Positions 29,597 through 39,907 of a DNA stretch of 64,000 nt are shown here, piece after piece. A model generated the notes under the pieces. That model saw only the letters and a list, made by a program, of their open reading frames with translations, was not told where the DNA came from and ran no database searches. A program made the translations under genes and the position numbers. Source of the stretch: Marmoricola sp. (GTDB taxonomy: Bacteria; Actinomycetota; Actinomycetes; Propionibacteriales; Nocardioidaceae). The DNA is taken from the NCBI GenBank assembly GCA_025964775.1, contig JAOPYE010000040.1:62001-126000 (forward strand). The letters are read 5' to 3'. Position 1 is the stretch's first letter. The number at the start of each line of letters is the position of its first letter.

Positions 29597-30336
29597 CGGG
29601 TTCCTCCATCTACTCGCAAGATCGCGCCGGTGGTGAAGCTGGATGCTTCGGACGCGAAGTACAGGGCGGCACCGACGACCTCGTCGGGGCGACCGGCTCG
29701 GCCCAGTGCCAGGCTCTGGGCGACGAACTGGTGGATATCCTCGGGCCAGGCCTTGGAGATGTCGGTCAGGAACGGGCCGCAGAGGATCGCGTTGACCCGC
29801 ACCGTGGGTGCGTAGGCCTGGGCGAAGCCTTCGGTCAGCGCGTTGAGCCCGGCTTTCGCCGCGGCGTAGGGGAGCGACAGGGCATCGGGGCGGATCGAGG
29901 CGATCGAGGACACGTTGATGACGGTCCCGCCGTTGCCGTCGGCCATCCGCTTGCCGACGGCAGCCGTGAGACGGAACGGACCCTTGAGGTTGATGCCCAG
30001 CACCTTGTCCCAGAGGTCCTCGCTCACCTCCTCCAGGCTCGGGTACAGCGGCGACATGCCTGCGTTGTTGACCAGGACGTCGATGCGGCCGAAGTCGGCG
30101 TACACCTGCTCGACCAGATCGTCGCACTGGGACCAGTCGCCGACGTTGCAGGCGACGCCGAGCGCGCGGACGCCGTACTTCTCGTGCACCTCGGCTGCCA
30201 GCGCCTCGCAGGCAGCCAGCTTGCGGCTGGCGATCACCACGTCCGCGCCGCGTTCCGCGAACGCGAGCACCATCTCTCGTCCGAGTCCACGGCTGCCGCC
30301 GGTCACCAGACACACCTTGCCGGTCAGGTCGCTCAC
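29593..30336 (-). CDS. SDR family oxidoreductase
   Basis: VCLVTGGSRGLGREMVLAF; VLVNNAGMSPLY; YAAAKAGLNALTEGFA. Confidence 0.94.
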   Translation of the reverse strand: MSDLTGKVCLVTGGSRGLGREMVLAFAERGADVVIASRKLAACEALAAEVHEKYGVRALGVACNVGDWSQCDDLVEQVYADFGRIDVLVNNAGMSPLYPSLEEVSEDLWDKVLGINLKGPFRLTAAVGKRMADGNGGTVINVSSIASIRPDALSLPYAAAKAGLNALTEGFAQAYAPTVRVNAILCGPFLTDISKAWPEDIHQFVAQSLALGRAGRPDEVVGAALYFASEASSFTTGAILRVDGGTR

Positions 30337-31406
30337 GCCATCACTCCTTGGGTGCTGAACTTCTCGGCACGCTCGATCAGCGCGCAGGCAACCTTGTGGA
30401 ACATCTCGCCGAGCGATCTGTCTGCCTTGCCGGCGCACGCGCGGGCGTAGGTGCCCTCAAGCACGATGCCGAGCTTGAAGCCGGCCAGGGCGGCGTACCA
30501 GTCGATCGCGCTGAGGTCCCGGCCCGAGAGCTCGGCGTACCGGTTCACCAGCTCCGCCCTGGTCGCCAGGCCTCCCTGCTCGGCGAAGCTGGACACCAGG
30601 ACGTTGATCTCGGAGCCCGGGTCGACCGGCCAGGTGACCAGCAGCCAGCCCAGGTCGAGGAGCGGGTCGCCGATCGTCGCCATCTCCCAGTCGAGGATGG
30701 CCGTGAGCTCCGGCCCGTCCCGGTCGAACAGCAGGTTCGCGAGGTGGAAGTCGCCGTGCAGGATCCCGGGTTGGTACGTCGTCGGGAGGTGGGTGCCGAG
30801 CCACTGCGCGAGCTCGAGGGCGCCGGGGAGGTCGGCTCCGGGATAGCCCTCCAACGCGTCGTACGACGCGAGCTCACCGAGCCAGCGGGGTACCTGCCGT
30901 TCGAGAAAACCGTCCGCGCGGCCGAAGTCGCCGAGGCCGAGCGCTTCGTGGTCCACAGCGCCCAGGGCAGCCAGGCCCTCGACGGCACTGAGCCCCATCC
31001 GATGCCGGATCAGCGGATCGCCCGCGTGGAGCCCGGGTAGCCCGGTGGAGGCGTTGAAACCGTCCATGGAGTCCATCAGCAGGAACGGTGCGCCACCCAT
31101 CACGGAGTCGTCGGGACAGGCCGCAACCAGCCCGGGAACGGGCAGGCCGTGTCCGGTCAGGGCGCCGAGGACTCGTGCCTCGCGCCGCAGGTTGTCGTTG
31201 CTCCTGGGGCGCAGGTGCCGGGGCGGACGACGCAGGACGTACGTCCGCCCGCCGCGGCTGAGGCGTACGAGCAGGTTCTGGGTACCGCCGGTCAGGACGG
31301 TGACGTCGTCGAACGCGCCGGGGGGCAGGCCCTGGCTGTCCATCCAGGTGCCGAGCGCGGAGAGGTCCACGAGGTCGCGGAGCGCCGGATCGAGATCGAG
31401 GGACAT
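30333..31406 (-). CDS. Phosphotransferase family protein (APH-like, acyl-CoA metabolism-associated)
   Basis: LTGGTQNLLVRLSRGGRTYVLRRPP; GILHGDFHLANLLFDRDGPELTAILDWEMATIGDPLLDLGWLL. Confidence 0.92.
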   Translation of the reverse strand: MSLDLDPALRDLVDLSALGTWMDSQGLPPGAFDDVTVLTGGTQNLLVRLSRGGRTYVLRRPPRHLRPRSNDNLRREARVLGALTGHGLPVPGLVAACPDDSVMGGAPFLLMDSMDGFNASTGLPGLHAGDPLIRHRMGLSAVEGLAALGAVDHEALGLGDFGRADGFLERQVPRWLGELASYDALEGYPGADLPGALELAQWLGTHLPTTYQPGILHGDFHLANLLFDRDGPELTAILDWEMATIGDPLLDLGWLLVTWPVDPGSEINVLVSSFAEQGGLATRAELVNRYAELSGRDLSAIDWYAALAGFKLGIVLEGTYARACAGKADRSLGEMFHKVACALIERAEKFSTQGVMA

Positions 31407-31562
31407 GCCTGACACCGTAGCCACCTGATCGAGGTCGCGACGGTCGTGCTCGCTTGTCCGATCTCAGACGAGACGTGATCCGCCGATCCGGCAGCTGCGC
31501 GGCGGGCCTGTTCGCCCAGAACGAACATCGGCGTTCGGTGGAACAGGTCCGCGTGCCTTGTA

Positions 31563-31583
31563 GTTGAGTTCACATGGCTCAAG
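31563..31583 (+). promoter_or_regulatory. HAIR-like element (HspR-type operator) at the lon start
   Basis: GTTGAGT-TCACATG-GCTCAAG vs CTTGAGT-N7-ACTCAAG (12/14). Confidence 0.6.
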
Positions 31584-33916
31584 TTTCCGAGAACGAGGAC
31601 TTCGTGTCCCAGAACCGTCTTCCCGTGTTGTTCCTCTCCGACGTGGTGGTACTCCCGGGCATGGTCGTGCCGATCGAGCTCGACGAGCCCGCGCAGGCTG
31701 TCATCGATGCCGCAGGTGCGAGCAGCGGCGGCCGGCTGCTGCTCGCACCACGCCTCGAGGACCGGTACGCGTCCTACGGCGTGATCGCCTCCATCGAGCG
31801 GGTCGGCCGTTTCAGCGGCGGTGGCCCGGCGGCCCTGCTCAAGGCCGAGCGCCGTGGCCGGATCGGCACCGGCGTCAGCGGGCCCGGCGCTGCCCTGTGG
31901 GTCGAGGTCGAGCCGGTCGAGGACCAGGTCACCGATCGCGCCCGCGAGCTGGCCGAGGAGTACAAGCGCCTCGTCGTGGCCGTCCTGCAGCGGCGCGAGG
32001 CGTGGCAGGTCATCGACTCGGTCCACCAGATGACCGACCCGAGCGCGATCGCGGATGCCGCCGGCTACGCGTCGTACCTGTCGGCCGATCGCAAGCGTGA
32101 GCTGCTCGAGAACCCCGACGTGGCATCACGCCTGGAATCGCTGATCGGCTGGACCCGCGAGCACCTCGCGGAAGCCGAGGTCACGGACAAGATCAGTGAG
32201 GACGTCCGCGAGGGCCTGGAGAAGAGCCAGCGCGAGTTCCTGTTGCGCCAGCAGCTTGCGGCCATCCGCAAGGAGCTGGGCGAGGGCGAGCCCGAGGGTG
32301 CTGATGACTACCGCGGTCGCGTCGAAGCGGCCGACGTCCCCGACGCCGTGCGCGAGGCGCTGCTGCGCGAGGTCGACAAGCTGGAGCGTTCCAGCGACCA
32401 GAGCCCGGAGACCGCGTGGATCCGGACCTGGCTGGACACCGTGCTCGAGCTTCCCTGGGGCGTCACCACCGAGGACTCGGTCGACGTGGTCGCGGCGCGC
32501 GCGGTGCTGGATGCCGATCACCACGGCCTCGACGAGGTCAAGGACCGGATCGTCGAGTACCTCGCCGTCCGGAGCCGTCGTGCCGAGCGCGGCCTGAAGG
32601 TCGTGGGCGGTCGTGGTTCGGGCGCGGTGATCCTGCTGGCCGGTCCGCCCGGAGTCGGCAAGACCTCCCTGGGCGAGTCGGTCGCGCGCACGCTCGGCCG
32701 GAAATTCGTCCGCGTCGCGCTGGGCGGCGTCCGTGACGAGGCGGAGATCCGCGGACACCGCCGGACCTACGTGGGTGCTCTTCCCGGCAGGATCGTCCGG
32801 GCGATCAAGGAGGCCGGTTCGATGAACCCGGTCGTCCTGCTCGACGAGGTCGACAAGATCGGGGCCGACTACCGCGGCGACCCTGCCGCAGCGTTGCTGG
32901 AGGTGCTCGACCCCGCTCAGAACCACACGTTCCGCGACCACTACCTCGAGCTGGACCTGGACCTGTCCGACGTGCTGTTCATCGGCACCGCCAACGTGGT
33001 CGAGCAGATCCCGTCGGCCCTGCTGGACCGGATGGAGCTGATCACCCTCGACGGGTACACCGAGGACGACAAGGTCGCGATCGCCCGCGACTTCCTGCTT
33101 CCCCGGCAGCTCGAACGCGCCGCCCTGGATGCCGACGAGGTCACGATCTCGGACGCCGCCCTGCGCGAGATCGCGGCCAACTACACCCGTGAGGCCGGCG
33201 TACGGCAGCTGGAACGGTTCCTGGCGAAAGCGTTGCGCAAGGTGGCCACCCGCCTGGCCGCCGGCACCGAACGCGTCGACATCGACCTGGCCGACCTGAA
33301 GGACCTGGTCGGCCGGCCGCGGTTCACCCCCGACGCGCCCGAACGGACCTCGGTGCCCGGCGTGGCGACCGGACTCGCGGTGACCGGGCTCGGGGGAGAC
33401 GTGCTCTTCATCGAGGCGTCGGTGCACGAGGGGCCGGCCGGTCTCACCCTGACCGGCCAGCTCGGCGACGTGATGAAGGAATCCGCGCAGATCGCGCTCA
33501 CCTTCGTCCGCTCCCACGCGGCCGAGCTGGGCGTCGACCCTGCCTTCCTCGACCGAGCAGTCCACGTGCACGTGCCGGCCGGCGCGACGCCCAAGGACGG
33601 TCCGTCCGCCGGGATCACGATGGTGACTGCCCTGGTCTCGCTCGCCACTGGTCGCCCGGTGCGCCCGGAGGTCGGCATGACCGGCGAGGTCACCCTCAAC
33701 GGCCGGGTGCTGCCGATCGGTGGGCTCAAGCAGAAGCTGCTTGCGGCTCAGCGCAACGGGCTGACCGAGGTGTTCGTGCCGCTGCGCAACGAGCCCGACC
33801 TGGACGACGTACCGGCTGACGTGCTGGAGGCGCTGACCGTGCACGTGGTCGGCGACGTCCTGGACGTGGTCCGGGGTGCCCTGTCCGAGGGCGTCACCGC
33901 GACGGTCGCGGCGTAG
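31574..33916 (+). CDS. lon: Endopeptidase La (Lon protease)
   Basis: [53 protein letters not shown]; catalytic [15 protein letters not shown]. Confidence 0.97.
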   Translation: MAQVSENEDFVSQNRLPVLFLSDVVVLPGMVVPIELDEPAQAVIDAAGASSGGRLLLAPRLEDRYASYGVIASIERVGRFSGGGPAALLKAERRGRIGTGVSGPGAALWVEVEPVEDQVTDRARELAEEYKRLVVAVLQRREAWQVIDSVHQMTDPSAIADAAGYASYLSADRKRELLENPDVASRLESLIGWTREHLAEAEVTDKISEDVREGLEKSQREFLLRQQLAAIRKELGEGEPEGADDYRGRVEAADVPDAVREALLREVDKLERSSDQSPETAWIRTWLDTVLELPWGVTTEDSVDVVAARAVLDADHHGLDEVKDRIVEYLAVRSRRAERGLKVVGGRGSGAVILLAGPPGVGKTSLGESVARTLGRKFVRVALGGVRDEAEIRGHRRTYVGALPGRIVRAIKEAGSMNPVVLLDEVDKIGADYRGDPAAALLEVLDPAQNHTFRDHYLELDLDLSDVLFIGTANVVEQIPSALLDRMELITLDGYTEDDKVAIARDFLLPRQLERAALDADEVTISDAALREIAANYTREAGVRQLERFLAKALRKVATRLAAGTERVDIDLADLKDLVGRPRFTPDAPERTSVPGVATGLAVTGLGGDVLFIEASVHEGPAGLTLTGQLGDVMKESAQIALTFVRSHAAELGVDPAFLDRAVHVHVPAGATPKDGPSAGITMVTALVSLATGRPVRPEVGMTGEVTLNGRVLPIGGLKQKLLAAQRNGLTEVFVPLRNEPDLDDVPADVLEALTVHVVGDVLDVVRGALSEGVTATVAA

Positions 33917-33948
33917 TCGGTCTCACGACGGCGCACGACCTGGCGAGG

Positions 33949-34551
33949 TCAGCCGCGCAGCGCGGCCGGGCTGTTCGCCAGGTCGAGCACCGCGTGCACG
34001 GCGGCCCGCACGGTGGCGGAGATGGCGGTGGGGGAGGACGCGTCCAGCTTTCCGTCGAGATGGAGGAAGGCCAGGCCGTGGACGAGCGCCCAGATGGCCG
34101 TCGCGAGCGCTTCCGAGTCCGAGTCCGGGAAGCACCGGCTCACGATGTCCGCCACGTACGCCGACACGGCCTCGGTGGCCGCCACTCGCTCCGGACTGTC
34201 GTGGTCGCACGGCTCGCCGAACATGACGCTGAAAAGCACGCTGCGGCGTACGGCGAAGTCCACGTAGGCAACGGCGACGTCGGCGAGGTCCTCGGCGGTG
34301 GCCGGGGCAGGGTTGGCCTGCGCCAGGTGTTCCGCGAGCTCGGCATAGCCGACCGTCGCCACGGCCGTCATCAGAGCCTCACGATCGGCGTAGTGCCGGT
34401 ACGGCGCCGCGGGCGCAACCCCCGCGCGTCGGGCGACGGCCCGCATCGAGAACCCCGACGCGGTCGCACCTTCCTCCAGCAGCTCCAGCGCGGCTCGCAC
34501 GCAGGCCGCGGCCAGGTCGCCGTGGTGGTAGCGGGTCGGACCGGATGGCAT
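33949..34551 (-). CDS. TetR family transcriptional regulator
   Basis: YHHGDLAAACVRAALELLEEGATASGFSMRAVARRAGVAPAAPYRHYADREAL. Confidence 0.94.
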   Translation of the reverse strand: MPSGPTRYHHGDLAAACVRAALELLEEGATASGFSMRAVARRAGVAPAAPYRHYADREALMTAVATVGYAELAEHLAQANPAPATAEDLADVAVAYVDFAVRRSVLFSVMFGEPCDHDSPERVAATEAVSAYVADIVSRCFPDSDSEALATAIWALVHGLAFLHLDGKLDASSPTAISATVRAAVHAVLDLANSPAALRG

Positions 34552-34579
34552 ACGTCACTCTCTCCTATGTAGACAGCGA

Positions 34580-34603
34580 TCACATCCTCTGGGCATGATG
34601 TGA
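34580..34603. promoter_or_regulatory. Inverted repeat in divergent TetR/OYE intergenic region
   Basis: TCACATC-N10-GATGTGA. Confidence 0.45.
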
Positions 34604-34639
34604 GCACTGCATACATTCTAGCGTGAAAGTGGTCCTGCC

Positions 34640-35878
34640 ATGTCGAGTGAGTTGTTTTCTCCCCTCGTGCTTCGTTCCGGGCTCGTGCTGGGCAACCGGA
34701 TCGCGAAGGCCGCGATGGAGGAGGGCATGGCCAGCGCCGAGCAGGTACCGGACGGGCGCCTTGTCGAGCTCTACCGCCGCTGGGGTGCCGGCGGGGCCGG
34801 ACTCCTGATCACGGGCAATGTGATGGTGCACGCCGAGGCGCTGACCGGTCCCGGTGGGGTCGTCCTGGACGACACCAGCGACCTTGCCCCCTTCGCGCGG
34901 TGGGCCGCCGCGGCGAAGGCCTCGGGTGCAGCGGTGCTGATGCAGATCAACCATCCTGGCCGTCAGGTCCCGGCCGCACTGCCCGGCGTCGTGTGGGGAC
35001 CTTCGGACATCGCTGTGGACCTCGGGCCGCGCTACAGCAAGCGCTTTGCCAAGCCGAGTGCCATGACCGGTGAGCAGATCGCGGCCACCATCGAGCGGTT
35101 CGCCATCACGGCTGCCCAGGCCGAGGTCGCAGGATTCGACGGGGTCGAGGTGCACGCAGCCCACGGCTACCTGATCTCCCAGTTCCTGTCGCCGCTGACC
35201 AACCAGCGCACCGACGAGTGGGGCGGATCGCTGGAGAACAGGGTCCGGTTCCTGCTCGACGTCGTGACCCGGATCCGGTCGGAGGTCACGCCGACCTTCA
35301 CGGTCGCGGTCAAGCTGAACTCCGCCGACTTCCAGCGCGGGGGCTTCGACGCCGACGACGCCCGCCAGGTCATCGACCTGCTCGCGCCGCTCGGAGTGGA
35401 CCTGGTCGAGCTGTCGGGTGGCACGTACGAGAGCCCGGCCATGTCGGGCCGACCGGCGGACGGTCGGACCGCAGCGCGCGAAGCGTACTTCCTCGAGCTC
35501 GCCGAGGACCTTGCGAAGACCAGTCCGGTGCCGTTGATGCTCACCGGCGGGATCACCCGGCTCGAGACGGCCGAGCAGGTCCTCGCCGGCGGAGTCGCGA
35601 TCGTGGGCATGGCGACCGCCCTCGCCGTGACGCCCGAGCTCCCCGGTCTGTGGCGCGACGGCAAGCAGGCGCCGAAGGCGCTGCGGCCGGTGACCTGGTC
35701 GGACAAGACGCTGGCCGCCGCAGCCGCGATGGCGGTCGTGCGTCACCAGCTGCGGCGCATGTCGCGAGGCGCGTCTCCCCGGGTCGGGGTGCACCCGGCC
35801 TGGGCGCTGGTCGTCGACCAGGCCGCAGCCGCCAAGGCGCTGCGGCACTACCGAACGTGGCTCAAGGCCGCGAGGTGA
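34640..35878 (+). CDS. NADH:flavin oxidoreductase (old yellow enzyme family)
   Basis: LGNRIAKAAMEEGMA; AQAEVAGFDGVEVHAAHGYLISQFLSPLTNQRTDEWGGSLENRVRF. Confidence 0.95.
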   Translation: MSSELFSPLVLRSGLVLGNRIAKAAMEEGMASAEQVPDGRLVELYRRWGAGGAGLLITGNVMVHAEALTGPGGVVLDDTSDLAPFARWAAAAKASGAAVLMQINHPGRQVPAALPGVVWGPSDIAVDLGPRYSKRFAKPSAMTGEQIAATIERFAITAAQAEVAGFDGVEVHAAHGYLISQFLSPLTNQRTDEWGGSLENRVRFLLDVVTRIRSEVTPTFTVAVKLNSADFQRGGFDADDARQVIDLLAPLGVDLVELSGGTYESPAMSGRPADGRTAAREAYFLELAEDLAKTSPVPLMLTGGITRLETAEQVLAGGVAIVGMATALAVTPELPGLWRDGKQAPKALRPVTWSDKTLAAAAAMAVVRHQLRRMSRGASPRVGVHPAWALVVDQAAAAKALRHYRTWLKAAR

Positions 35879-35900
35879 CCGCCGGATAGATTGAAGGGCG

Positions 35901-37064
35901 ATGGGTCGAACACGTGTGTCTCTGGCAGCAGTCGTGGCGCTCGTCGTCGCGGTGGCGTGGCTCTCGATCGATCACGTCGGGGGTCGATCGACCCCGCCTG
36001 CGCCAGCCCCGTCGGCGGTTCTGGGTCCGTGCATCCGGACGGGCGCGATGGATTCCGTCGCCGCGTTGAACCGCTTCGTCGAGCGCGTTCGGGCCGCCCC
36101 CGGATTCGCCGGCGGTGACGTCGGTGCGAGCGTCGAGCTCCAGGACGGCCGACGTATCTTCGTCTTCGGCGACACGTTGCGGTCCGCGTCGTTCGCAGGC
36201 CAGCGATTCGTGCACAACTCGATGCTGGTCTTCGGACCCGGGTGCGGACGGGTCGTCCTTCCGCGCGACCACGGTGCGCTCATCCCCGACCGGGCGGATC
36301 ACGTCGGGTACTGGCCGATGTCGATCGCGCGCATCCAGGGACAGGGCTACGACCTGGTCGGCGTGGGCGTGCAACGAGTTCGAAGCGGTGCGACTGGCGA
36401 TCCGTTCTCGTTCGAGGTGCTCGGACCGGCGCTGGCGACGTTCGTCGTCCCGGTCGGCGGGACGCCGAGGCTCGTCTCCGTCCGCGACGTCGGCGCCGAT
36501 GACGCGAACACCGAACGCCCGATGTGGGGCGCTGCCGCGGTCGTAGACAGCGGCTGGGTCTACCTCTACGGGACGTCGCGAAGCCCGCAGGCGCGCCTTC
36601 AGGGCTTCGACCTTCGCGTCGCGAGGACGCGGCCCGCACAGCTGGCCGACCCCAGGGCCTGGTCGTACTGGGACGGCAGGACCTGGCAACCGCAGGCTGC
36701 CGCCGCCGCGGTCCTGATCGGGTCGAGGGGTGGTGTCTCGCAGACCTTGAGCGTCTTCCGGCAGGGGAGATCGTGGTACGTCGTCAGCAAGAAGGACGAG
36801 GTCCTCGGTTCGGACCTGACCATCTGGACAGCCTCCAGCCCCACCGGGCCGTTCGTCGCCGCACCCGCAGCGGCCTCGATCCCGTCGGACGCGGTCACCG
36901 GCACGCTGCGCTACATGCCGCTGGCCCATCCTGAGCTGCTCCCGATCCCGGGGACCGTGGTGGTCAGCTACAGCGAGAACAACACCGACCTGACCGTCGT
37001 ACAGGACGACCCGCGCAGGTACCGGCCGCGCTTCCTGCGGGTCGCCCTTCCACCACGTCGGTGA
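35901..37064 (+). CDS. Secreted/anchored DUF4185-like protein
   Basis: N-terminal TM/signal; IFVFGDTLRSASFAGQRFVHNSMLV; C-term VVVSYSENN. Confidence 0.6.
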   Translation: MGRTRVSLAAVVALVVAVAWLSIDHVGGRSTPPAPAPSAVLGPCIRTGAMDSVAALNRFVERVRAAPGFAGGDVGASVELQDGRRIFVFGDTLRSASFAGQRFVHNSMLVFGPGCGRVVLPRDHGALIPDRADHVGYWPMSIARIQGQGYDLVGVGVQRVRSGATGDPFSFEVLGPALATFVVPVGGTPRLVSVRDVGADDANTERPMWGAAAVVDSGWVYLYGTSRSPQARLQGFDLRVARTRPAQLADPRAWSYWDGRTWQPQAAAAAVLIGSRGGVSQTLSVFRQGRSWYVVSKKDEVLGSDLTIWTASSPTGPFVAAPAAASIPSDAVTGTLRYMPLAHPELLPIPGTVVVSYSENNTDLTVVQDDPRRYRPRFLRVALPPRR

Positions 37065-37073
37065 CCTCGAGCC

Positions 37074-37793
37074 TCAGCCCCGCCGGATCGCGTCGTACGC
37101 ATGCAGCTGCCCGCACATGCCGAAGGTGCGCTCCCCGGGCTGCGCGATCCTGGCCACTTGCGCGTCACCCAGGTGGGTGACGTCGCCGACCCGCAGCGCG
37201 GCGATGCGCTCGAGGGCCTCGGTGGCACGCGCCTGTGCTCCGGCGGTGATCACGTGCTGCCACCGGTCGAGCAGCGGCGCGACGAGCGCAGCCGCGGCGC
37301 GGTGGAACCCGGTGAGCGCGTCGTGGTCGCCGGCATCCCAGCGACGGCGCAGCTCGGTGTACCCGGTCAGGGCCAGGTCGCGACGCGCGCGAGCGCGCTC
37401 GGCACTCTGGTGGCCGTCGGATCCGGCGAGCGACGCCGCCCGGTCGTAGGTCGCGCGGTCGACGAGGTGTTCGGGCGGGAAGGTGAGGACCGCATCACCG
37501 GCCTCGGGCAGGCCGCCGTTCTGCATCACCACGACGACCTCGAGCTCGCCGTCGTTGATGACCCGGTGAATGGTTCCGGGCTCGAACCAGACGACGTCGC
37601 CCACGCCGAGCACTACCTGGTCTGCGCCGCCGGAGGTCAACGTCTCGAGGCGGCCCGACCCCCCGGTGACGACGTAACCCTCGGAGCACGCGAGGTGAAG
37701 GTGCGGTGATCCGCCGTGCTCGCCGTCGGCCGTCTCCCAGGAGTACGCGCGCATGGCGGTCAGCCCGATCGCTCCGGGGAAGTCGAACGTCAC
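37074..37793 (-). CDS. Cupin domain-containing protein
   Basis: SPHLHLACSEGYVVTGGSGRLETL...GDVVWFEPGTIHRVINDGELEVVVVMQNGGLPE; GTG start. Confidence 0.85.
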   Translation of the reverse strand: MTFDFPGAIGLTAMRAYSWETADGEHGGSPHLHLACSEGYVVTGGSGRLETLTSGGADQVVLGVGDVVWFEPGTIHRVINDGELEVVVVMQNGGLPEAGDAVLTFPPEHLVDRATYDRAASLAGSDGHQSAERARARRDLALTGYTELRRRWDAGDHDALTGFHRAAAALVAPLLDRWQHVITAGAQARATEALERIAALRVGDVTHLGDAQVARIAQPGERTFGMCGQLHAYDAIRRG

Positions 37794-38719
37794 GGGGTGA
37801 ACTCCTCGGCAAGCGGTGCCAGCCCGGCACGGTCCAGTGCGCGATCGATGACGACCAGCCGGTGGGTCAGGACGAGCGTCTTGCCCGGCGCCAGGTCGAA
37901 CTCGTCGTGGAACGCGACCGACGGGTTGAGGGCGGCGAACATCTCGGTGCGGGCGAACCACGTGAGCGGTACCGCCGCTGACGATCGGCCGGCGTACAGG
38001 AGCACCGTCGCGCCACCGTCCCGGCCGTCGTGCTGCCCGGCCATCGCGACCCAGTCGGCCCGGTGTCCCATCACGGTCTCGCCGTCGGTCCCGTCCGCCG
38101 CGATGATCGGGGCGTCGGTCCAGGCGCGGGGGCCTCGCCAGAAGAACCCGGTGTAGCCGGCGCGGGGTCGGCCGTGCGTGGTCGGGCTGCCGATCCGCAG
38201 CGCGCCGGAGTGCGTGTTGGTCAGCGTGGTCGCGAAGTCGAGCACCCATAGTCCGCGGGCGAGGTCGACGTTGGAGAGACGCACGGTGCGCTCTTCGGCG
38301 AACCAGCGGTCGTCGGTGGAGGTGACCCAGTCGAGCCGCTCGGCCACCTCGACCGCATCGCCGGCCATGACCTTGTCGAAGACCACGTGGTCCTGCCTGC
38401 CGAGGTTGTCCCGCCAGACGTAGCCGTTGCCCGGGGCGTCGGCCTCGAACGTCGGCCCGCCCCAGAAGTTCTGGCCCACACCTGTCTCGACCTCGGTGAC
38501 GTGACTCAACGTCATCTGCACGCCCTTGTGCCAGCGGTGGTCCCAGGGCCGGTAGTTCGTCACGGGTGCGCCCGACGTCGTACGGAGAGGATGGAAGTAG
38601 GGCTTCGGCGCTTCGACCGCCGGTGCGTCGGGCAGGTAGACGTAGGTGGCGAGCGGGACGTCGGCCGCGGTGATCGTGAGTGCGCGTCCGTCGTCGCTGG
38701 TGCGGAGCTGTTCAGGCAT
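37790..38719 (-). CDS. PmoA family protein
   Basis: YLPDAPAVEAPKPYFHPLRTTSGAPVTNYRPWDHRWHKGVQMTLSHV; GYTGFFWRGPRAW. Confidence 0.85.
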   Translation of the reverse strand: MPEQLRTSDDGRALTITAADVPLATYVYLPDAPAVEAPKPYFHPLRTTSGAPVTNYRPWDHRWHKGVQMTLSHVTEVETGVGQNFWGGPTFEADAPGNGYVWRDNLGRQDHVVFDKVMAGDAVEVAERLDWVTSTDDRWFAEERTVRLSNVDLARGLWVLDFATTLTNTHSGALRIGSPTTHGRPRAGYTGFFWRGPRAWTDAPIIAADGTDGETVMGHRADWVAMAGQHDGRDGGATVLLYAGRSSAAVPLTWFARTEMFAALNPSVAFHDEFDLAPGKTLVLTHRLVVIDRALDRAGLAPLAEEFTP

Positions 38720-39806
38720 GCGATGTCCTCTCGCGACGGATGCCGCCCAGGGAGTCGTAGAAGTCGTGGTGAGGGGTGAGCTCGGACCGATGGACCTCGC
38801 GCCCGGAGGCCGCGGCGGCGTAGATCCCGGTGATGAGCTCGAGCGAACGCCGGCCATCCCGTCCGCTCGCCGGCGGCCTGATGCCTGCCCGCAGGCACGC
38901 GGCGACGGTCGCGAGCTGCGCGGCGTGCGAGCTGGTGGCGTCGTCGGCCGGAGGGTTCCACGGGCTCGGCGCCGCCGGGTCGAGGTGCGGCGCGGGCGTC
39001 CAGCGCCAGTCGTCTGCGGCGTAGCCGTAGAGATGCGCGAGCTCGACGGTGCCGTCGGCGAAATCGAACCGCAGGTAGCTCGTCTGCCGGGGCGAGAGCA
39101 CGCTGTTGACGATGGACACGAGACCGCCGGACGCGAGCCGCAGCACGGCCATGGACACGTCCTCGGTCTCGACGTCGCGCGCCAGGGTCGCCGTCGTGGC
39201 ACTGACCGACGTCCAGTCGCCGAGGAGCGAGAGCAGCAGGTCCATCTGGTGAATGCCGTGTCCCATCGTGGGCCCGCCGCCCTCGGTCTCGAAGCGGCCC
39301 CGCCACGGCAGCGCGAAGTACGCCGCGTCGCGGTACCAGAGCGTGTGGCAGACCCCGACCAGGAGCGGCCCGAGCGCATCGGCAGCGACGAGCTCCCGCA
39401 GGTGGCGGGCGCCGGTGGAGAACCGGTGCTGGAACACGTACGACGCGAACGGACCGCCCTCGCGTTCGTGGGCGGCGATCTCGTCGTAGTCGGCGAGGGA
39501 GAGCGCGGGCGGTTTCTCGCACCAGACCCACGCGCCGGCGTCCAGGCACGTGATCGCCGCTGCCCGGTGCTCACCCGGCGGAGTGCAGATCAGCACCAGC
39601 TCCGGGCCGGTCTCACGCAGCATGGTGTCGAGGTCGTCGTACGCCGCCGCGACCGACCAGTCACGAGCAAGGGCCTGAGCCCGGAGGAGGTCGATGTCGA
39701 CGACGGCGAGGAGCTCCAGATCGTCGGCCAGGCGAGTGATCGCAGGGAGGTGGGCACTCGCGGCGATCGCGCCGGCTCCGACCAGGGCGACCCGGATCCT
39801 GCTCAT
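38712..39806 (-). CDS. Gfo/Idh/MocA family oxidoreductase
   Basis: IRVALVGAGAIAASAHLPAITRL; VLICTPPGEHRAAAITCLDAGAWVWCEKPPALS. Confidence 0.93.
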   Translation of the reverse strand: MSRIRVALVGAGAIAASAHLPAITRLADDLELLAVVDIDLLRAQALARDWSVAAAYDDLDTMLRETGPELVLICTPPGEHRAAAITCLDAGAWVWCEKPPALSLADYDEIAAHEREGGPFASYVFQHRFSTGARHLRELVAADALGPLLVGVCHTLWYRDAAYFALPWRGRFETEGGGPTMGHGIHQMDLLLSLLGDWTSVSATTATLARDVETEDVSMAVLRLASGGLVSIVNSVLSPRQTSYLRFDFADGTVELAHLYGYAADDWRWTPAPHLDPAAPSPWNPPADDATSSHAAQLATVAACLRAGIRPPASGRDGRRSLELITGIYAAAASGREVHRSELTPHHDFYDSLGGIRRERTSHA

Positions 39807-39907
39807 GGGTCGAACCTAGTGGCGGCCAACCCGGCGGGTTCGCCACGAGCAGGTGAACATTCGGGTTCGAGCCGACTCAGGGCTGCTCGGGCGCGCTTCA
39901 ATGAGGC

